Assembly (NCBI GenBank): GCA_964036195.1
Contig: CAXIWS010000855.1
Coordinates: 1-64,000, forward strand
Length of the DNA: 64,000 nt
Source: Sphaerolaimus hirsutus
Lineage: Eukaryota > Nematoda > Chromadorea > Monhysterida > Sphaerolaimidae
Direction: 5' to 3'
Position 1 is the first letter of the stretch. The number at the start of each line of letters is the position of its first letter. Positions 19,839 through 29,769 of this stretch are shown in pieces. The notes below the pieces were generated by a model, which did no database searches, was not told where the DNA came from, and saw only the letters and a program-made list of their open reading frames with translations. The position numbers and the translations under genes were made by a program.

Positions 19839-22800
19839 TCACATGTTGGTGGTGGTGGGCGCCAACGTGATGAGTGGCGTTTCCACAGTCGCCTCGGTGG
19901 TGAACGTGGTCGTGCGCGAAGTCGTGGGCGTGCGTGAAGTCACAGGTCCGGTTGCTGGTGATGCCAACGCCGACCTAGCCTGATGATGAAGCAGGTAGTT
20001 GCCCGTATCGCTTCCTGCGCGTTCGCGTGCGGTGAATTTGCGGATATCAGGCATGTGAACACTGTCTCTGTTCCTGGCTCTGACTTGTCCTTCATCAGCT
20101 GAACTTTCATCTGGCTGAACGTATGCTGATAGTGACTTTGCCATTCTGTCCTCTGTTTCTGCTCTCCTGGCAAATCTGACGGACTGTGTTGAGTTGGATC
20201 TGGCTCTCCTCTTGATTGCTGGTCTCAACTCTGTCTTGCGTACTTTCCTCTGTGGATAATTGGTCTCTTTCTGAGTTGATTTCTTGATAGTATATCTGAT
20301 GGCTCTGAAGCATAGCCATATGCATTTGAACGGGCACACTATGCATTTCCATATGCATGTGTATACGCATGGTGGAATTACTGGCTTCCCTGTGGCAATT
20401 CTCCAATTGTACCACAGGTATCCTGCAGCTACAATTCCAGCTATCAGGATTGTGATTCCCAGCAGCATTGCGATTGTGTTGATGATCACTTGAAAGGGTC
20501 CTTTTAGCATTCCTCCCATAAAGTTGGTGTACCCTTTTGACACTCCAGATATATAGTGACCATATGCTTTGCCGATTCCTGCTGCTGTCTGTCCAATTCC
20601 AGCTCCAATGCCTTCTATTGAATTTCTGATCACTCTGGGATCCAATGACATATCTGCTGTGTAATCGATCAACTGGTTCTGCACATGCTCCAAATTTTGT
20701 AGCCTCTGAATCTGGCCTCTGACATCCATGAAATTGGTCACTCTGTTGACAATGTTGGTGAACAGGTGAGGCGCGTCAAACGTGAAGGCCTGCCATTGTC
20801 CTTTCCATGTCATTTCAATTGGCGTCTCTGTGACATGCACCATTCCATGTGCGGACTTCCATTGTCCATGTTCATTTCTGTACAGGTGCGGTGTGGTGTG
20901 GCTGCAGTCCTCTTCTGGTGATTTCTCCACCAAGTCTCTGCTGCCTGGGCTCTTGAACCACAAGGGCCCGTCTTTGTCCAATCTCATTGGTGTGTATTTG
21001 TAACATGTTTCTCCCACTTTCCCTGTCTGATAAATTATGTATGGCTGCACTTCCTTGCATTCCCAAAACATAATTGCTTCTCCAGCCCATTCTGCATGAA
21101 CATCCTGTCTTCCCAGCATGGCTCGAATCCCCAATGTTGGATCGATGCGGAAAAGCTGAGTCAACATGTCCAGCTGGTTTTTGCGAAGTTGACATAGCTG
21201 ATGCCATACAATCGCAAATTGTGCCTGAGTCATCTCTCTGACCACATGTTGCAGGAACTGAAACTTGGAGTTTCTGTCGTCCAATCTGGCATACAATGTT
21301 CCACTGATTGTCGACTCTCTCGCCTCCACTATCTTTCCTGGCATTGCCCATTCCACAGGCACATCTTCTCTTCTGTCAAACTGGATGAATACACCTCCTT
21401 GATCGGTATAGTATGTGTCTCCCGGAACACATTCTGAACCAATTGGCCTCTTTGTCTTGTTGCTGTGGGAGTATGCTGCTTGCAATTTTGATACAATAAT
21501 TGTCTGGCCAGATATTTCTGATTTGAATCTGCCAATTCTCTCATATGCACATTGATGCTTGAAGTTCTCTGTATCCCACACTGTGATTCCATAATTGTGG
21601 TCTCTGCAATGTCCCATCTTGGCTCTGCACTGGCTGAAATCTTGCAAGTCGCTGATTACAGTCTTTCCATCGAGTGAAGCCACGGTTCCTTCTTCCATGT
21701 AGAAGTTACTGACGACATTCTCTTTGTCATGGCAACACCATGAATATTCCACATTCAAGGTTTGATTGGTTGTCCACACTCTGGGCTCCATTTCCACCAA
21801 AGGTGTTCCTCTGAACATCTTGTGAATTCTTGCATAGTTACAGGCTACCACGCCAACTTGCTGGTATTTCTCAAAATTGCCTGTAATGCCTTTCGCTCCC
21901 CAGAAACTGGTGTGTGTGATGATCTCTTTGATTCTGATGTAGCATCTATATGCCTTTTCTTTCTGTGGAATCTGTCTCTGTGCGTAAAGTGTAACTTTCA
22001 TTGCCTTGACAAAATTCCTTGGTGGGATATGGCACTGCACTTCTTCAGGAACTGTAAGCGCATGTCCATGCCTCCCACTGGTACAAATTTGGTACTTCTG
22101 GCTTTGTGAACTGATCACCTGTTCCACAGGATGATCTTTGATTGCATCCTTGAATCTCTCATAAGTCTGCATTTCTCTGACAGATTTTGGTGGCCACTCT
22201 GAAGGCAAAGGCGGCAATCCATGATGCGCTGCCAATGATGGTGGCCTTACTGTCGAGGTTTCTAGAACGTATGTTCTGGAAAATACTTCGCTGTAAGCTT
22301 TGCCAGCTTTTCTCAGCGTTGCTGACTCTGACATGCCTGTCAGCATCAATACCATGCACAGCATTCCAATCACCAGACTGCTGGTGGTTGCTGTGGCTTT
22401 CCCTGTTGCACTCCTCAGGACTCTATCTGATGCTGAGTTCCTCTGAGCAGGGTTTGGTACAGAGTCTCTGTTCGAGCTCTGATTTCTGACATGTTTCTGG
22501 ACAATTGCTGGGTCCAGTAAATCCACTTTGACTGTCACTGCTGTCTCTGGGATATCCATTGTCTTTGAATTGATTTCCAGCGGATACAATTGATTGAGTG
22601 GTCTGCTGACCACATTTCTGTTGGCAGTTCTGACTTTTGCTGAGCGAATCTGACCATCTTTGCTGGGCTCTAACTGCTCGATGCGACCCATCCTCCATGC
22701 ACCTCTGGGCATGTTCTCTTCGTAAATCAGTACAACTTCATTCACTTTGGGTTCTTGAGTCGCTGTCAATCTGCCATGTTTGTGCATCACCTGAGTTCTT

Positions 22801-25800
22801 TCCCTCAAGCTTGGAATGTACTCTTGATGCCACAAGTCCCAGAACTTATCCAAAGTTTGCTGGGTTGTCTCCCAATATTTCTGCAGTTTCGCTGCGTTAT
22901 CCATTCTGGGCACGAATTCTCCATCTTTGTCTGCATCAAACTGTGGTGCTCCAATCTGACCTTCCCCTGTCAGGAAGTCTTTCGGTGTCAGCACTCTGAG
23001 GCTCTTCACATCACCATAGATGTAAGAGATTGGCCTGCTGTTGATCACTGCCTCAACTTCTGGCAGAAGTGTCAACAATTCTTGCACGGTTAACATTCTG
23101 TGCCCCACAGCTGCCTTGAAATGTTTCTTGGTGATACCCACCATTCTCTCATAGACTCCTCCCTGCCATGGTGCCATAGGAGTAGTCATGTTCCACTGGA
23201 TTTGTTGCTGTGAGCAGTAAGTCTGTACTGCTCCACTTTTGACCATTTCTGACCATTCCTTTCCAGTATTGATGGCCTTGTCAGTGCTTGTGCTGAGCAC
23301 TTTCTCTGTTAATTTGAATTGCGTCGCATTGTCTGAAATCACTGCCTCAGGCTTTCCACGCCTGGCGATGAATCTCCTGACTGCGTTCAGGAATTCCTGT
23401 GCTGTCATGTCCAGCACACTTTCCAGATGAACTGCACGTGTCACCATACATGTGAACAAACAGATCCACATTTTCCTGTGATCTTTGTCCACTTTGTACC
23501 AAACTGGTCCCAAATAATCCAAGCCCGTGTACTGGAACGGTCTGGCTCTCTGAACTCTGGTTTCTGGTAAATCTGGCATTGGTGGAAGCTGGTACAGCTT
23601 CGCTCCCAATTTCTTACAGGTTGGGCAGGTTCTGGTCACATTGTAGATCACCCGTCTGCCTTGTGTAATCCAGTACTTTTGTCTGATCGCTGCCAATGTG
23701 TGTTGCACTCCTGCGTGCATCAACTTCTCATGCTGGTCTCTGACGATCAGCTGAGTCACTGTAGCCATTGCTGGCAACAGTATGAGTGGCACTGTAACCT
23801 CCTGTGGGTCTGTATGCTCCATTCTGCCGTGGCACTTCAGGATTCCATCCTGATGCATTTGCACATTGAGCCATTTGATCAACTGCTGGTCTGCAGCTGT
23901 TTTCTTGCTATTCTGGCTGCCTCTGCTGTGGCCTGTTGCCAGAATCTCTGCCACTCCTTTGTAATGATTTTGTTGCGTCACTTTGATCCAATATTTCAAC
24001 GCAATCTCTCTTTCTTCAATACTGATAATTCCCTGTGGTTTTATTGTACCACAGATACTTTCCATGATTTCTGACAATCCATTCTGACTGTCATTTCTGT
24101 TGCGCTTTTTGTGCATCTGTCGCACAAATCTCATCATGTATACTGTAGCATCCAGTAACTTTGTCAGTGACGAGAATCTTTGTATCTCAATTCCCAATGG
24201 ATTGCTTTGCTTGCTTTCATCAACTTGCATACTGCTGACATCTGGGTCACTGGCCACTTGCTGTGTGGCGCCCAGGTAAATTGGACTGGCTTTTGGGAAC
24301 TTGAGCTCTTCTTTCTTGATTTCTGCCATTACTTCTGGCGTGACTGGCTCCACTTTCGGCTCTGGCCATTCTCCAGTCATTAGCCTTTCTGGTCCCTTCC
24401 ACCACAGGTTACTGCCTTCCAACTCTGACATATTCATGCCTCTTGTGGCCATGTCAGCTGGGTTTTCCAGTCCTGCAATGTGTCTGATGTGCATGTTCTC
24501 TGTCTCGCTCTGAATTTTCCTGATTTCATCCAATCTGTTCTTGACAAAACATGCCAGTGGCTTCGCGGTTGTCAGCCACTTCAGACAACAGGTTGAATCT
24601 GACCATACAACTGTCTGACTGAATTTGACGTCCTTGAGCTCCTTGTGAATGAATTTCGACATTCTGCTGCCGATCAACATTGCTAACAATTCCAGCCGTG
24701 GAATTGTCACTTCTGGTTTCTTTGGAGCTAGTCTCAATCTGGAGTACAGCAGGCTTGACGTGCCACTGTCATTTTCTGTTTTCTGGCATATGTATGCCGC
24801 TGCGCTGTATGCCATTGCTGAGGCATCGACGAAGATGTGCAGTTGTGCATCTGCACCACTCTGATAATTCAAATTTCTGTTGAACTTGATCTGTCCAACT
24901 TTGAGCAATTCTGTCTCTAATTGCTGCCAAATTGCTGTCTGTTCCTCAGACAGGGGAGTATCCCACTCTTTGGCACTTGGTCCTGAATGCCATAACGTTT
25001 GCAAAAATCTCTTTGCTGGCAGTAGGACAGGACTGACGAGTCCCATTGGATCAAAACATCCCGCAGTCACCTTTGCAACTGTCCTTTTCGTGGGAAGTTT
25101 GATTTTCTGGTCAGTTTCTGATAATTGTGATTGCTGAACTGTCTTTGGCGTTTTCAGCCACATCTGGTCGCTTTCTGTGTCCCATTTCATTCCTAGGACT
25201 GTTGTGACAATTTCCTTGGCCACATCTGACTCTGCCAATTGCCAAGTAAAGCTCTTATTGTTGCTGTTCCATTCTCTCAGATTCATCTGTGCCTCTGTGA
25301 ACAGCACTTTGGATTCCTGGTACAATTCGATTGCTTTCTGCTCTGTGTCCACACTGAGGATCAAATTATCCACATACAGATTTTCATCGATCAATTTTGC
25401 ATTTTCTGTGCCAGCTTGATTCAGGTGGTATCTGACTGTCAGCGCCAGCAGCGCTGGGCTGCAGATTATACCAAATGGTACTCTGGCAAATCTGTAAATC
25501 TGAATGTTGTCCTCCATGGATGGTTTCGTGGGATCCTTGTACCACAGAAATCTTGTCACATCTCTGTCACTGTCCTGCAGACTAATCTGCAGAAACGCTT
25601 TCTCTATGTCTGCGACCAGTGCAATTCCATGCAATCGGAATCGCATCAGCATCCCTACCAGCTGTGGTAGTATAACTGGACCGCGGTACATGCACTCATT
25701 CAAGCTTGGCATGCCTGGCGGTTTCGCTGAGGCATCATATACCTCTCTGACCTTTGTGGTAGTTTTCTCTGGCGTTATCACTGGTTGATGAGGCAATATA

Positions 25801-26180
25801 TGGAACTTTCTGCCATCCATAATATCCTCTTGGACTTTCTCAATTACTCCTTGCTCCTCTTGTGCTTTCATGATTGCCTGAATTTTCTCCAGTAATTCTG
25901 GGTCTCTCTTGAGCCTGTTGGTGAGGTACCTGAACCTCTTGAACGCCATTGCTTTGTTATCTGGGAGTTCATGCAAATTTGGTTTGTACATGAACTTTAC
26001 AGAGTACCGTCCATCTGGGTTTCTCTGTACACTCTCATTGAATTGCTTGATGGCCTCATCGTCCTCGACGAGGTCTGGCTGGTCCATTATGCCAATGGTA
26101 TCCAGTCTGTCCATGTCTTTGACATTTGGTACAGGAGCAATTGACAACGGTGCTTCCTCGTACCACTTTTCTCTCTGAAT
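19839..26180 (-). CDS. BEL/Pao Pol fused in frame to an envelope-like glycoprotein
   Basis: The frame is open from just after the TAA at 26181-26183; residue numbers here count from 26147. RT lies at about 50-330 with LVADIEKAFLQI and YVDN (258-261; Asn where YxDD is usual). RNase H spans about 435-600 (FVDASA, IPRLELL, VVWSDS, ENPADMATRG). The integrase zinc site is HEKLMHAG...CPTC and its core is D877 (GLDYLG), D939 (SDNATQF), E1000 (VYERMVG). A DUF5641-like tail ends near 1195. Without a stop the frame continues into an ectodomain of about 850 residues: a hydrophobic signal-like segment 1258-1276, many Cys, a Gly-rich amphipathic stretch (about 1855-1885), a membrane span (about 1888-1914), a Cys-rich juxtamembrane CIWKCIVCPFKCIW and a basic tail. 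This layout suggests a captured class III-like viral fusogen, an inference from architecture only. The first ATG downstream of the stop is 12 codons into the numbering. The Env part would need proteolysis or a spliced mRNA. Confidence 0.88.
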   Translation of the reverse strand: MQREKWYEEAPLSIAPVPNVKDMDRLDTIGIMDQPDLVEDDEAIKQFNESVQRNPDGRYSVKFMYKPNLHELPDNKAMAFKRFRYLTNRLKRDPELLEKIQAIMKAQEEQGVIEKVQEDIMDGRKFHILPHQPVITPEKTTTKVREVYDASAKPPGMPSLNECMYRGPVILPQLVGMLMRFRLHGIALVADIEKAFLQISLQDSDRDVTRFLWYKDPTKPSMEDNIQIYRFARVPFGIICSPALLALTVRYHLNQAGTENAKLIDENLYVDNLILSVDTEQKAIELYQESKVLFTEAQMNLREWNSNNKSFTWQLAESDVAKEIVTTVLGMKWDTESDQMWLKTPKTVQQSQLSETDQKIKLPTKRTVAKVTAGCFDPMGLVSPVLLPAKRFLQTLWHSGPSAKEWDTPLSEEQTAIWQQLETELLKVGQIKFNRNLNYQSGADAQLHIFVDASAMAYSAAAYICQKTENDSGTSSLLYSRLRLAPKKPEVTIPRLELLAMLIGSRMSKFIHKELKDVKFSQTVVWSDSTCCLKWLTTAKPLACFVKNRLDEIRKIQSETENMHIRHIAGLENPADMATRGMNMSELEGSNLWWKGPERLMTGEWPEPKVEPVTPEVMAEIKKEELKFPKASPIYLGATQQVASDPDVSSMQVDESKQSNPLGIEIQRFSSLTKLLDATVYMMRFVRQMHKKRNRNDSQNGLSEIMESICGTIKPQGIISIEEREIALKYWIKVTQQNHYKGVAEILATGHSRGSQNSKKTAADQQLIKWLNVQMHQDGILKCHGRMEHTDPQEVTVPLILLPAMATVTQLIVRDQHEKLMHAGVQHTLAAIRQKYWITQGRRVIYNVTRTCPTCKKLGAKLYQLPPMPDLPETRVQRARPFQYTGLDYLGPVWYKVDKDHRKMWICLFTCMVTRAVHLESVLDMTAQEFLNAVRRFIARRGKPEAVISDNATQFKLTEKVLSTSTDKAINTGKEWSEMVKSGAVQTYCSQQQIQWNMTTPMAPWQGGVYERMVGITKKHFKAAVGHRMLTVQELLTLLPEVEAVINSRPISYIYGDVKSLRVLTPKDFLTGEGQIGAPQFDADKDGEFVPRMDNAAKLQKYWETTQQTLDKFWDLWHQEYIPSLRERTQVMHKHGRLTATQEPKVNEVVLIYEENMPRGAWRMGRIEQLEPSKDGQIRSAKVRTANRNVVSRPLNQLYPLEINSKTMDIPETAVTVKVDLLDPAIVQKHVRNQSSNRDSVPNPAQRNSASDRVLRSATGKATATTSSLVIGMLCMVLMLTGMSESATLRKAGKAYSEVFSRTYVLETSTVRPPSLAAHHGLPPLPSEWPPKSVREMQTYERFKDAIKDHPVEQVISSQSQKYQICTSGRHGHALTVPEEVQCHIPPRNFVKAMKVTLYAQRQIPQKEKAYRCYIRIKEIITHTSFWGAKGITGNFEKYQQVGVVACNYARIHKMFRGTPLVEMEPRVWTTNQTLNVEYSWCCHDKENVVSNFYMEEGTVASLDGKTVISDLQDFSQCRAKMGHCRDHNYGITVWDTENFKHQCAYERIGRFKSEISGQTIIVSKLQAAYSHSNKTKRPIGSECVPGDTYYTDQGGVFIQFDRREDVPVEWAMPGKIVEARESTISGTLYARLDDRNSKFQFLQHVVREMTQAQFAIVWHQLCQLRKNQLDMLTQLFRIDPTLGIRAMLGRQDVHAEWAGEAIMFWECKEVQPYIIYQTGKVGETCYKYTPMRLDKDGPLWFKSPGSRDLVEKSPEEDCSHTTPHLYRNEHGQWKSAHGMVHVTETPIEMTWKGQWQAFTFDAPHLFTNIVNRVTNFMDVRGQIQRLQNLEHVQNQLIDYTADMSLDPRVIRNSIEGIGAGIGQTAAGIGKAYGHYISGVSKGYTNFMGGMLKGPFQVIINTIAMLLGITILIAGIVAAGYLWYNWRIATGKPVIPPCVYTCIWKCIVCPFKCIWLCFRAIRYTIKKSTQKETNYPQRKVRKTELRPAIKRRARSNSTQSVRFARRAETEDRMAKSLSAYVQPDESSADEGQVRARNRDSVHMPDIRKFTARERAGSDTGNYLLHHQARSALASPATGPVTSRTPTTSRTTTFTTEATVETPLITLAPTTTNM

Positions 26181-28541
26181 TTAATGCACAATTGTGTTGA
26201 CCACCACCGGATATGCGCCATCTGTGGTCCATTGATTTCTGTTGCTTGTCAGCTGCCCACCTCCCATCAGTAATCCCAATTCTGATGGAATCACATACAA
26301 TCCTGACGGAAGTCTGGTGGTGCTGGTGTTTCTGGACATCAAGTCCCAGAAATAATTCAAGCCCACTATAATGTCTGGCTTGAACTTGCACTCTGTCCCT
26401 TTTTCCTTGGGAACTCTGTCTGCAAAGTAACTCTCATCTGGGAAATACTTCTGCAGGTACTTTTCGTCCTGTTCTGACACAGGCACCTTGACTTGTTCTG
26501 TGGTCAACGTCGGGACCACATCAGCCACCATATCAACTTTCTGGCCATTTCTAAGCCGCATTCTGAATTCCACTTGCTGTACTACTTTATAGTGCGGCTT
26601 TTCATTTCCGAATGTGTACACCTGGATGTGGTGTTCACCTGTACTCTTCAAATTGAGTTTCTTGGCCACTTTCTCTGACATGTACGTTCCCTGGGATCCT
26701 GTGTCCAGGAAGGCTTGAATCTGTAGTGGTGGCTGTTCAGGCTCCATCTCTGTATCCATTTCTGAAGCCTCAATCACGGTTCTGGCTGTCATCAACATTG
26801 ACATATTCCTGTTTACTGACAGGTTCACTGACGTATTTTGTTGCTTTGTATTTGGTTCTGTAACCACTGTGCTGGATATGGTTTCTGTCTCTACCACTTC
26901 TGGTCCAGCTTCTTCCACAGTGACACAATTCACTGTGGCCTTTCTCTGTTGGCTCTGTGCTGGTCGACCGGCCGTCGGCACAGACTTTCTGCCATTGTTT
27001 GCTGATTGCTGGCCATTATGTTGACCATTTGCTCTGAATGCTGGAATTTGCCGTCCAGCGTTTCCACTGCCATTGTCACCAAATTTCTCTGGGCACACAG
27101 CAGTGTGGTGCCTATTGGACTTGCAATAGAAGCAACTTCTCGTAAATTGACATTGATTCATGTAATGCCCTTTCTGCAGGCATCTCAGGCATCGCTCTGC
27201 CTTTGATAAAATCACTCTCCTTTCTCTGGCAGTTTTGAACTTTGGACACTTATCATTGAAGTGTAATTGCTGTGTGTCATTGCAGAACACACACGGCCTC
27301 CCAGGATTCATAAATCCAGCCTGTGGTGCACACTGACCATTCTGGATCACAGACATGCTCCCTGTGCTGGTCCTAGGATTCTCTGGCCCTCTGAATCGAT
27401 TCCCATTGCTTTGGAATCGATTATTGAATTGCTGTGCGCGGGGATTATTCCCAAATCCCTGGCGCGATTGCTGCACTGGAGCCTCAGTTTGCTGTGCGTG
27501 CTGTACAGCCTCACTGAGCGCTAGCTGCTTGCCAAACAGCTTTCTGAATATCTCCACCGTCAAGGCTTCCTCAGTTCCCTGTTCCTTCTGGATTTCTCTG
27601 AGAACCTCGGGTGGCACTTTCTGTTGTAGCTGGCTCAACAGCATTGGATGTTCCACTGATTCACCCAGTGACTCCAACTGCTGGAGCAGCCTTTCAATTG
27701 CATCAAACAAAATTCTCATATCCTGACAGGTATTCCTGGCCTGTCGCAGCTTCATGATATTACTCATCAGCGTGTTTCTGACCACAACTGGCTGGTCATA
27801 TCTTTTCTTGAGCATTGCAATTGCGGGTGCATAATTCTCTGCGGTCACACTCAATCCACTGATCATGCCAAATGCTGAGCCTTTCAGCAAGCTCCTCAAG
27901 TATGAGAACTTGGAAATGTCCTCCAAATCTGTCCGATTGTGGATGTGGGATTCGAACATTTGCCACCATGATCGAAATTTGACAATTTCCCCAGTAAACT
28001 GTTCCACTTCCAGTTTCTGTAATTTGACGCTCTTTGCTGTGGTTGCATTGGTTGAACTGGCCCCCGGAGCAGCTCCCTGAGCTGTCAGAGCCATCTGGGC
28101 AGCCATCTGCTGTATGAATGCTGTATTGACTTCATACATGGTATTTCCGCTCTGTTGCTGGATCATGTCTTGCAACTCTTCGATGTATACATTCATGGCT
28201 GCAACTTTCTGTGTCACCAAGTCTGACATATTTGCATATTCCTCATATGAGTCTTGGTATATCTTCTGTTCTTGTTCCATCTGGTCGGGTTTGTCAATGT
28301 CCTTGACGACATCCCTCCATGCGTCAAATTGAGTTCTCACTGCAGTCATTGCACTTTCCAATTTTGCACCCTCCTGTTTGATAGATGCAATCACTCTTCT
28401 CATTTCTGTTCTCTTCTCTTCCTTTGTTGCTCCCGCAAATATCTCTGGGTCATATTTGGCATATTCTCTTGCCAATCTGCTGTCCACCCTGTGCTTTGCT
28501 GGCCCCAGGGTCTTTCTGATGTGACCCGTTGGTGAAACCAT
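26181..28541 (-). CDS. BEL/Pao Gag-protease
   Basis: Starts at the ATG of MVSPTGHIRKTLGP (28541); eight in-frame codons upstream are open but begin with GTG. The N-terminal 200 residues are charged and helical. A Gag capsid-like region follows (VEQFTGEIVKFRSWWQMFES is the classic Pao Gag motif). Three zinc knuckles lie at about 415-490 (CVFC...HFNDKC, CLRC..GHYMNQC, CFYC..RHHTAVC). The aspartic protease has FLDTGSQGTYM with Asp at about 613, and the Pao-type C-terminal signature includes IVGLNYFWDL and LPSGLYVIPSELG. The ORF ends at TAA (26181-26183), and the following Pol lies in the same frame. No frameshift heptamer is seen at the junction. Confidence 0.92.
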   Translation of the reverse strand: MVSPTGHIRKTLGPAKHRVDSRLAREYAKYDPEIFAGATKEEKRTEMRRVIASIKQEGAKLESAMTAVRTQFDAWRDVVKDIDKPDQMEQEQKIYQDSYEEYANMSDLVTQKVAAMNVYIEELQDMIQQQSGNTMYEVNTAFIQQMAAQMALTAQGAAPGASSTNATTAKSVKLQKLEVEQFTGEIVKFRSWWQMFESHIHNRTDLEDISKFSYLRSLLKGSAFGMISGLSVTAENYAPAIAMLKKRYDQPVVVRNTLMSNIMKLRQARNTCQDMRILFDAIERLLQQLESLGESVEHPMLLSQLQQKVPPEVLREIQKEQGTEEALTVEIFRKLFGKQLALSEAVQHAQQTEAPVQQSRQGFGNNPRAQQFNNRFQSNGNRFRGPENPRTSTGSMSVIQNGQCAPQAGFMNPGRPCVFCNDTQQLHFNDKCPKFKTARERRVILSKAERCLRCLQKGHYMNQCQFTRSCFYCKSNRHHTAVCPEKFGDNGSGNAGRQIPAFRANGQHNGQQSANNGRKSVPTAGRPAQSQQRKATVNCVTVEEAGPEVVETETISSTVVTEPNTKQQNTSVNLSVNRNMSMLMTARTVIEASEMDTEMEPEQPPLQIQAFLDTGSQGTYMSEKVAKKLNLKSTGEHHIQVYTFGNEKPHYKVVQQVEFRMRLRNGQKVDMVADVVPTLTTEQVKVPVSEQDEKYLQKYFPDESYFADRVPKEKGTECKFKPDIIVGLNYFWDLMSRNTSTTRLPSGLYVIPSELGLLMGGGQLTSNRNQWTTDGAYPVVVNTIVH

Positions 28542-29752
28542 TTTTGCTGATGAATTTTCCTTCACTGATTCTCTTTATAGTGCGTCTCCTGTGATGCCTG
28601 TTACGCTTCTCTGCGTCTTTCTGTGTAGTGCTCTGTGCACCACGGATTTGTTGTGCCACGCACAATACCAATGCAGTCCTACAGGCCCCTGACGTGTTCT
28701 CACGCGTTGACCTTTACTGCACTGGCACCAGGTGTGTTCCTAAAGTCCCTGACGTGATTGTTTACACTCGTTGACTTCAACACACCGGTCAAATCCACCT
28801 GGACAATAAACAATTTATTTGCCCAGCAGTGTGCGCCCAAAGAGGGCCGTACACACTCTTTCCGAGCGCTCTGGCGCTCTTTCTGGCACGCCTGTGTGCT
28901 TTGTGACCACGCCGGCCACTTGCTTTCCTGAGCGGCTCCTGTGCCGCTGTGCGCAGTGCTGCGCTTGCCGTGTCGCCTGTGACACGTTTCTGTGCACTCT
29001 GGTGCACTTTCTGATTCTGGGCAGTGTTTCTGTACACTGCTCTGCAATTGCGCCTGTGCAATGCAGTATTCTGGCACTTTTGTGCTGTCTGATCTGATGG
29101 TACCGAGCAGGCACAGCGTGTATATTTGATGGGAGCTCCGCAAAGCCCCTACACGCTACCAAGTATCCTAATACTTGGTTTTCAAATCCCCTTTCTGTCA
29201 GCTACAGCCCTCTGTCAGCTACAGCCCTTTGTACACTGATACCCCTACTTTTGCACTTCCGAGGTATGAGTCCACTCTTACCCAGTGGAGCGAGGGACCT
29301 CCGCGAATGCCCAAAAAACAGCCCTTTGACTAGCGTGGCTTTGTGGCGATCCTGTCTCCGTCAGGTCACCCTCCCTTGGCATAGGAAGGACGTGCGAGCG
29401 GTCACTGGCGTCCGGATGTCCAGGAGCGTCCAACAAAAGTTTGACCACCGTCCGACAATGACTCCTTGTCAAATGCCGGTGCCGCCCAGCGTCTAGCACC
29501 TTGCCAGAACACTGGTGAAAGCTGCCTGAAATCCTGACAGGCCTGTCAGAACTCCAGTGTCCTCCGCGCGTGAGCGTAGAACCGCTCCCAGGATGTAGAC
29601 AGGAGTGCCGTGACTTTGGCACAATGCTGTCTGCAAATCAACAGCCAACGCTCAGCCAAGGCCAAATTGATGTTCAGCAGGACTTTTGAAGTTCTGCCAA
29701 CTGCCGCACAATGTTCGTTCTGGCTTGGTGATAGCACAATGTCATGCAATCA
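28542..29752 (-). other. BEL 5' leader
   Basis: About 1.2 kb between the primer-binding site and the Gag ATG. The stretch 28800-29100 is unusually rich in GTGC/GCAC motifs and in overlapping Arg/Ala/His-rich ORFs on both strands, which I regard as by-products of a repetitive, GC-richer leader. It probably holds packaging and translation signals. No domain recognised. Confidence 0.6.
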
Positions 29753-29769
29753 CCCTGCTCGCTGCGCCA
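29753..29769 (-). promoter_or_regulatory. BEL primer-binding site
   Basis: On the minus strand TGGCGCAGCGAGCAGGG follows the LTR end directly. The complement ends G-CCA, a G discriminator base as in serine tRNAs, with an implied acceptor stem GCAGCGA. A serine tRNA primer is plausible but unverified. Confidence 0.65.

Noticed and set aside
26100-26147. Pol start at 26147
   Set aside because: The codon there is TTG; the frame is open right up to the TAA at 26181, so it is not a real initiation site.
20107-28671. Many plus-strand and alternate-frame ORFs over the BEL element
   Set aside because: Shadows of the minus-strand Gag and Pol-Env frames.
28789-29162. Overlapping Arg/His/Ala-rich ORFs in the BEL leader
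   Set aside because: Open in several frames because of GTGC/GCAC composition; no domain and no conserved start.
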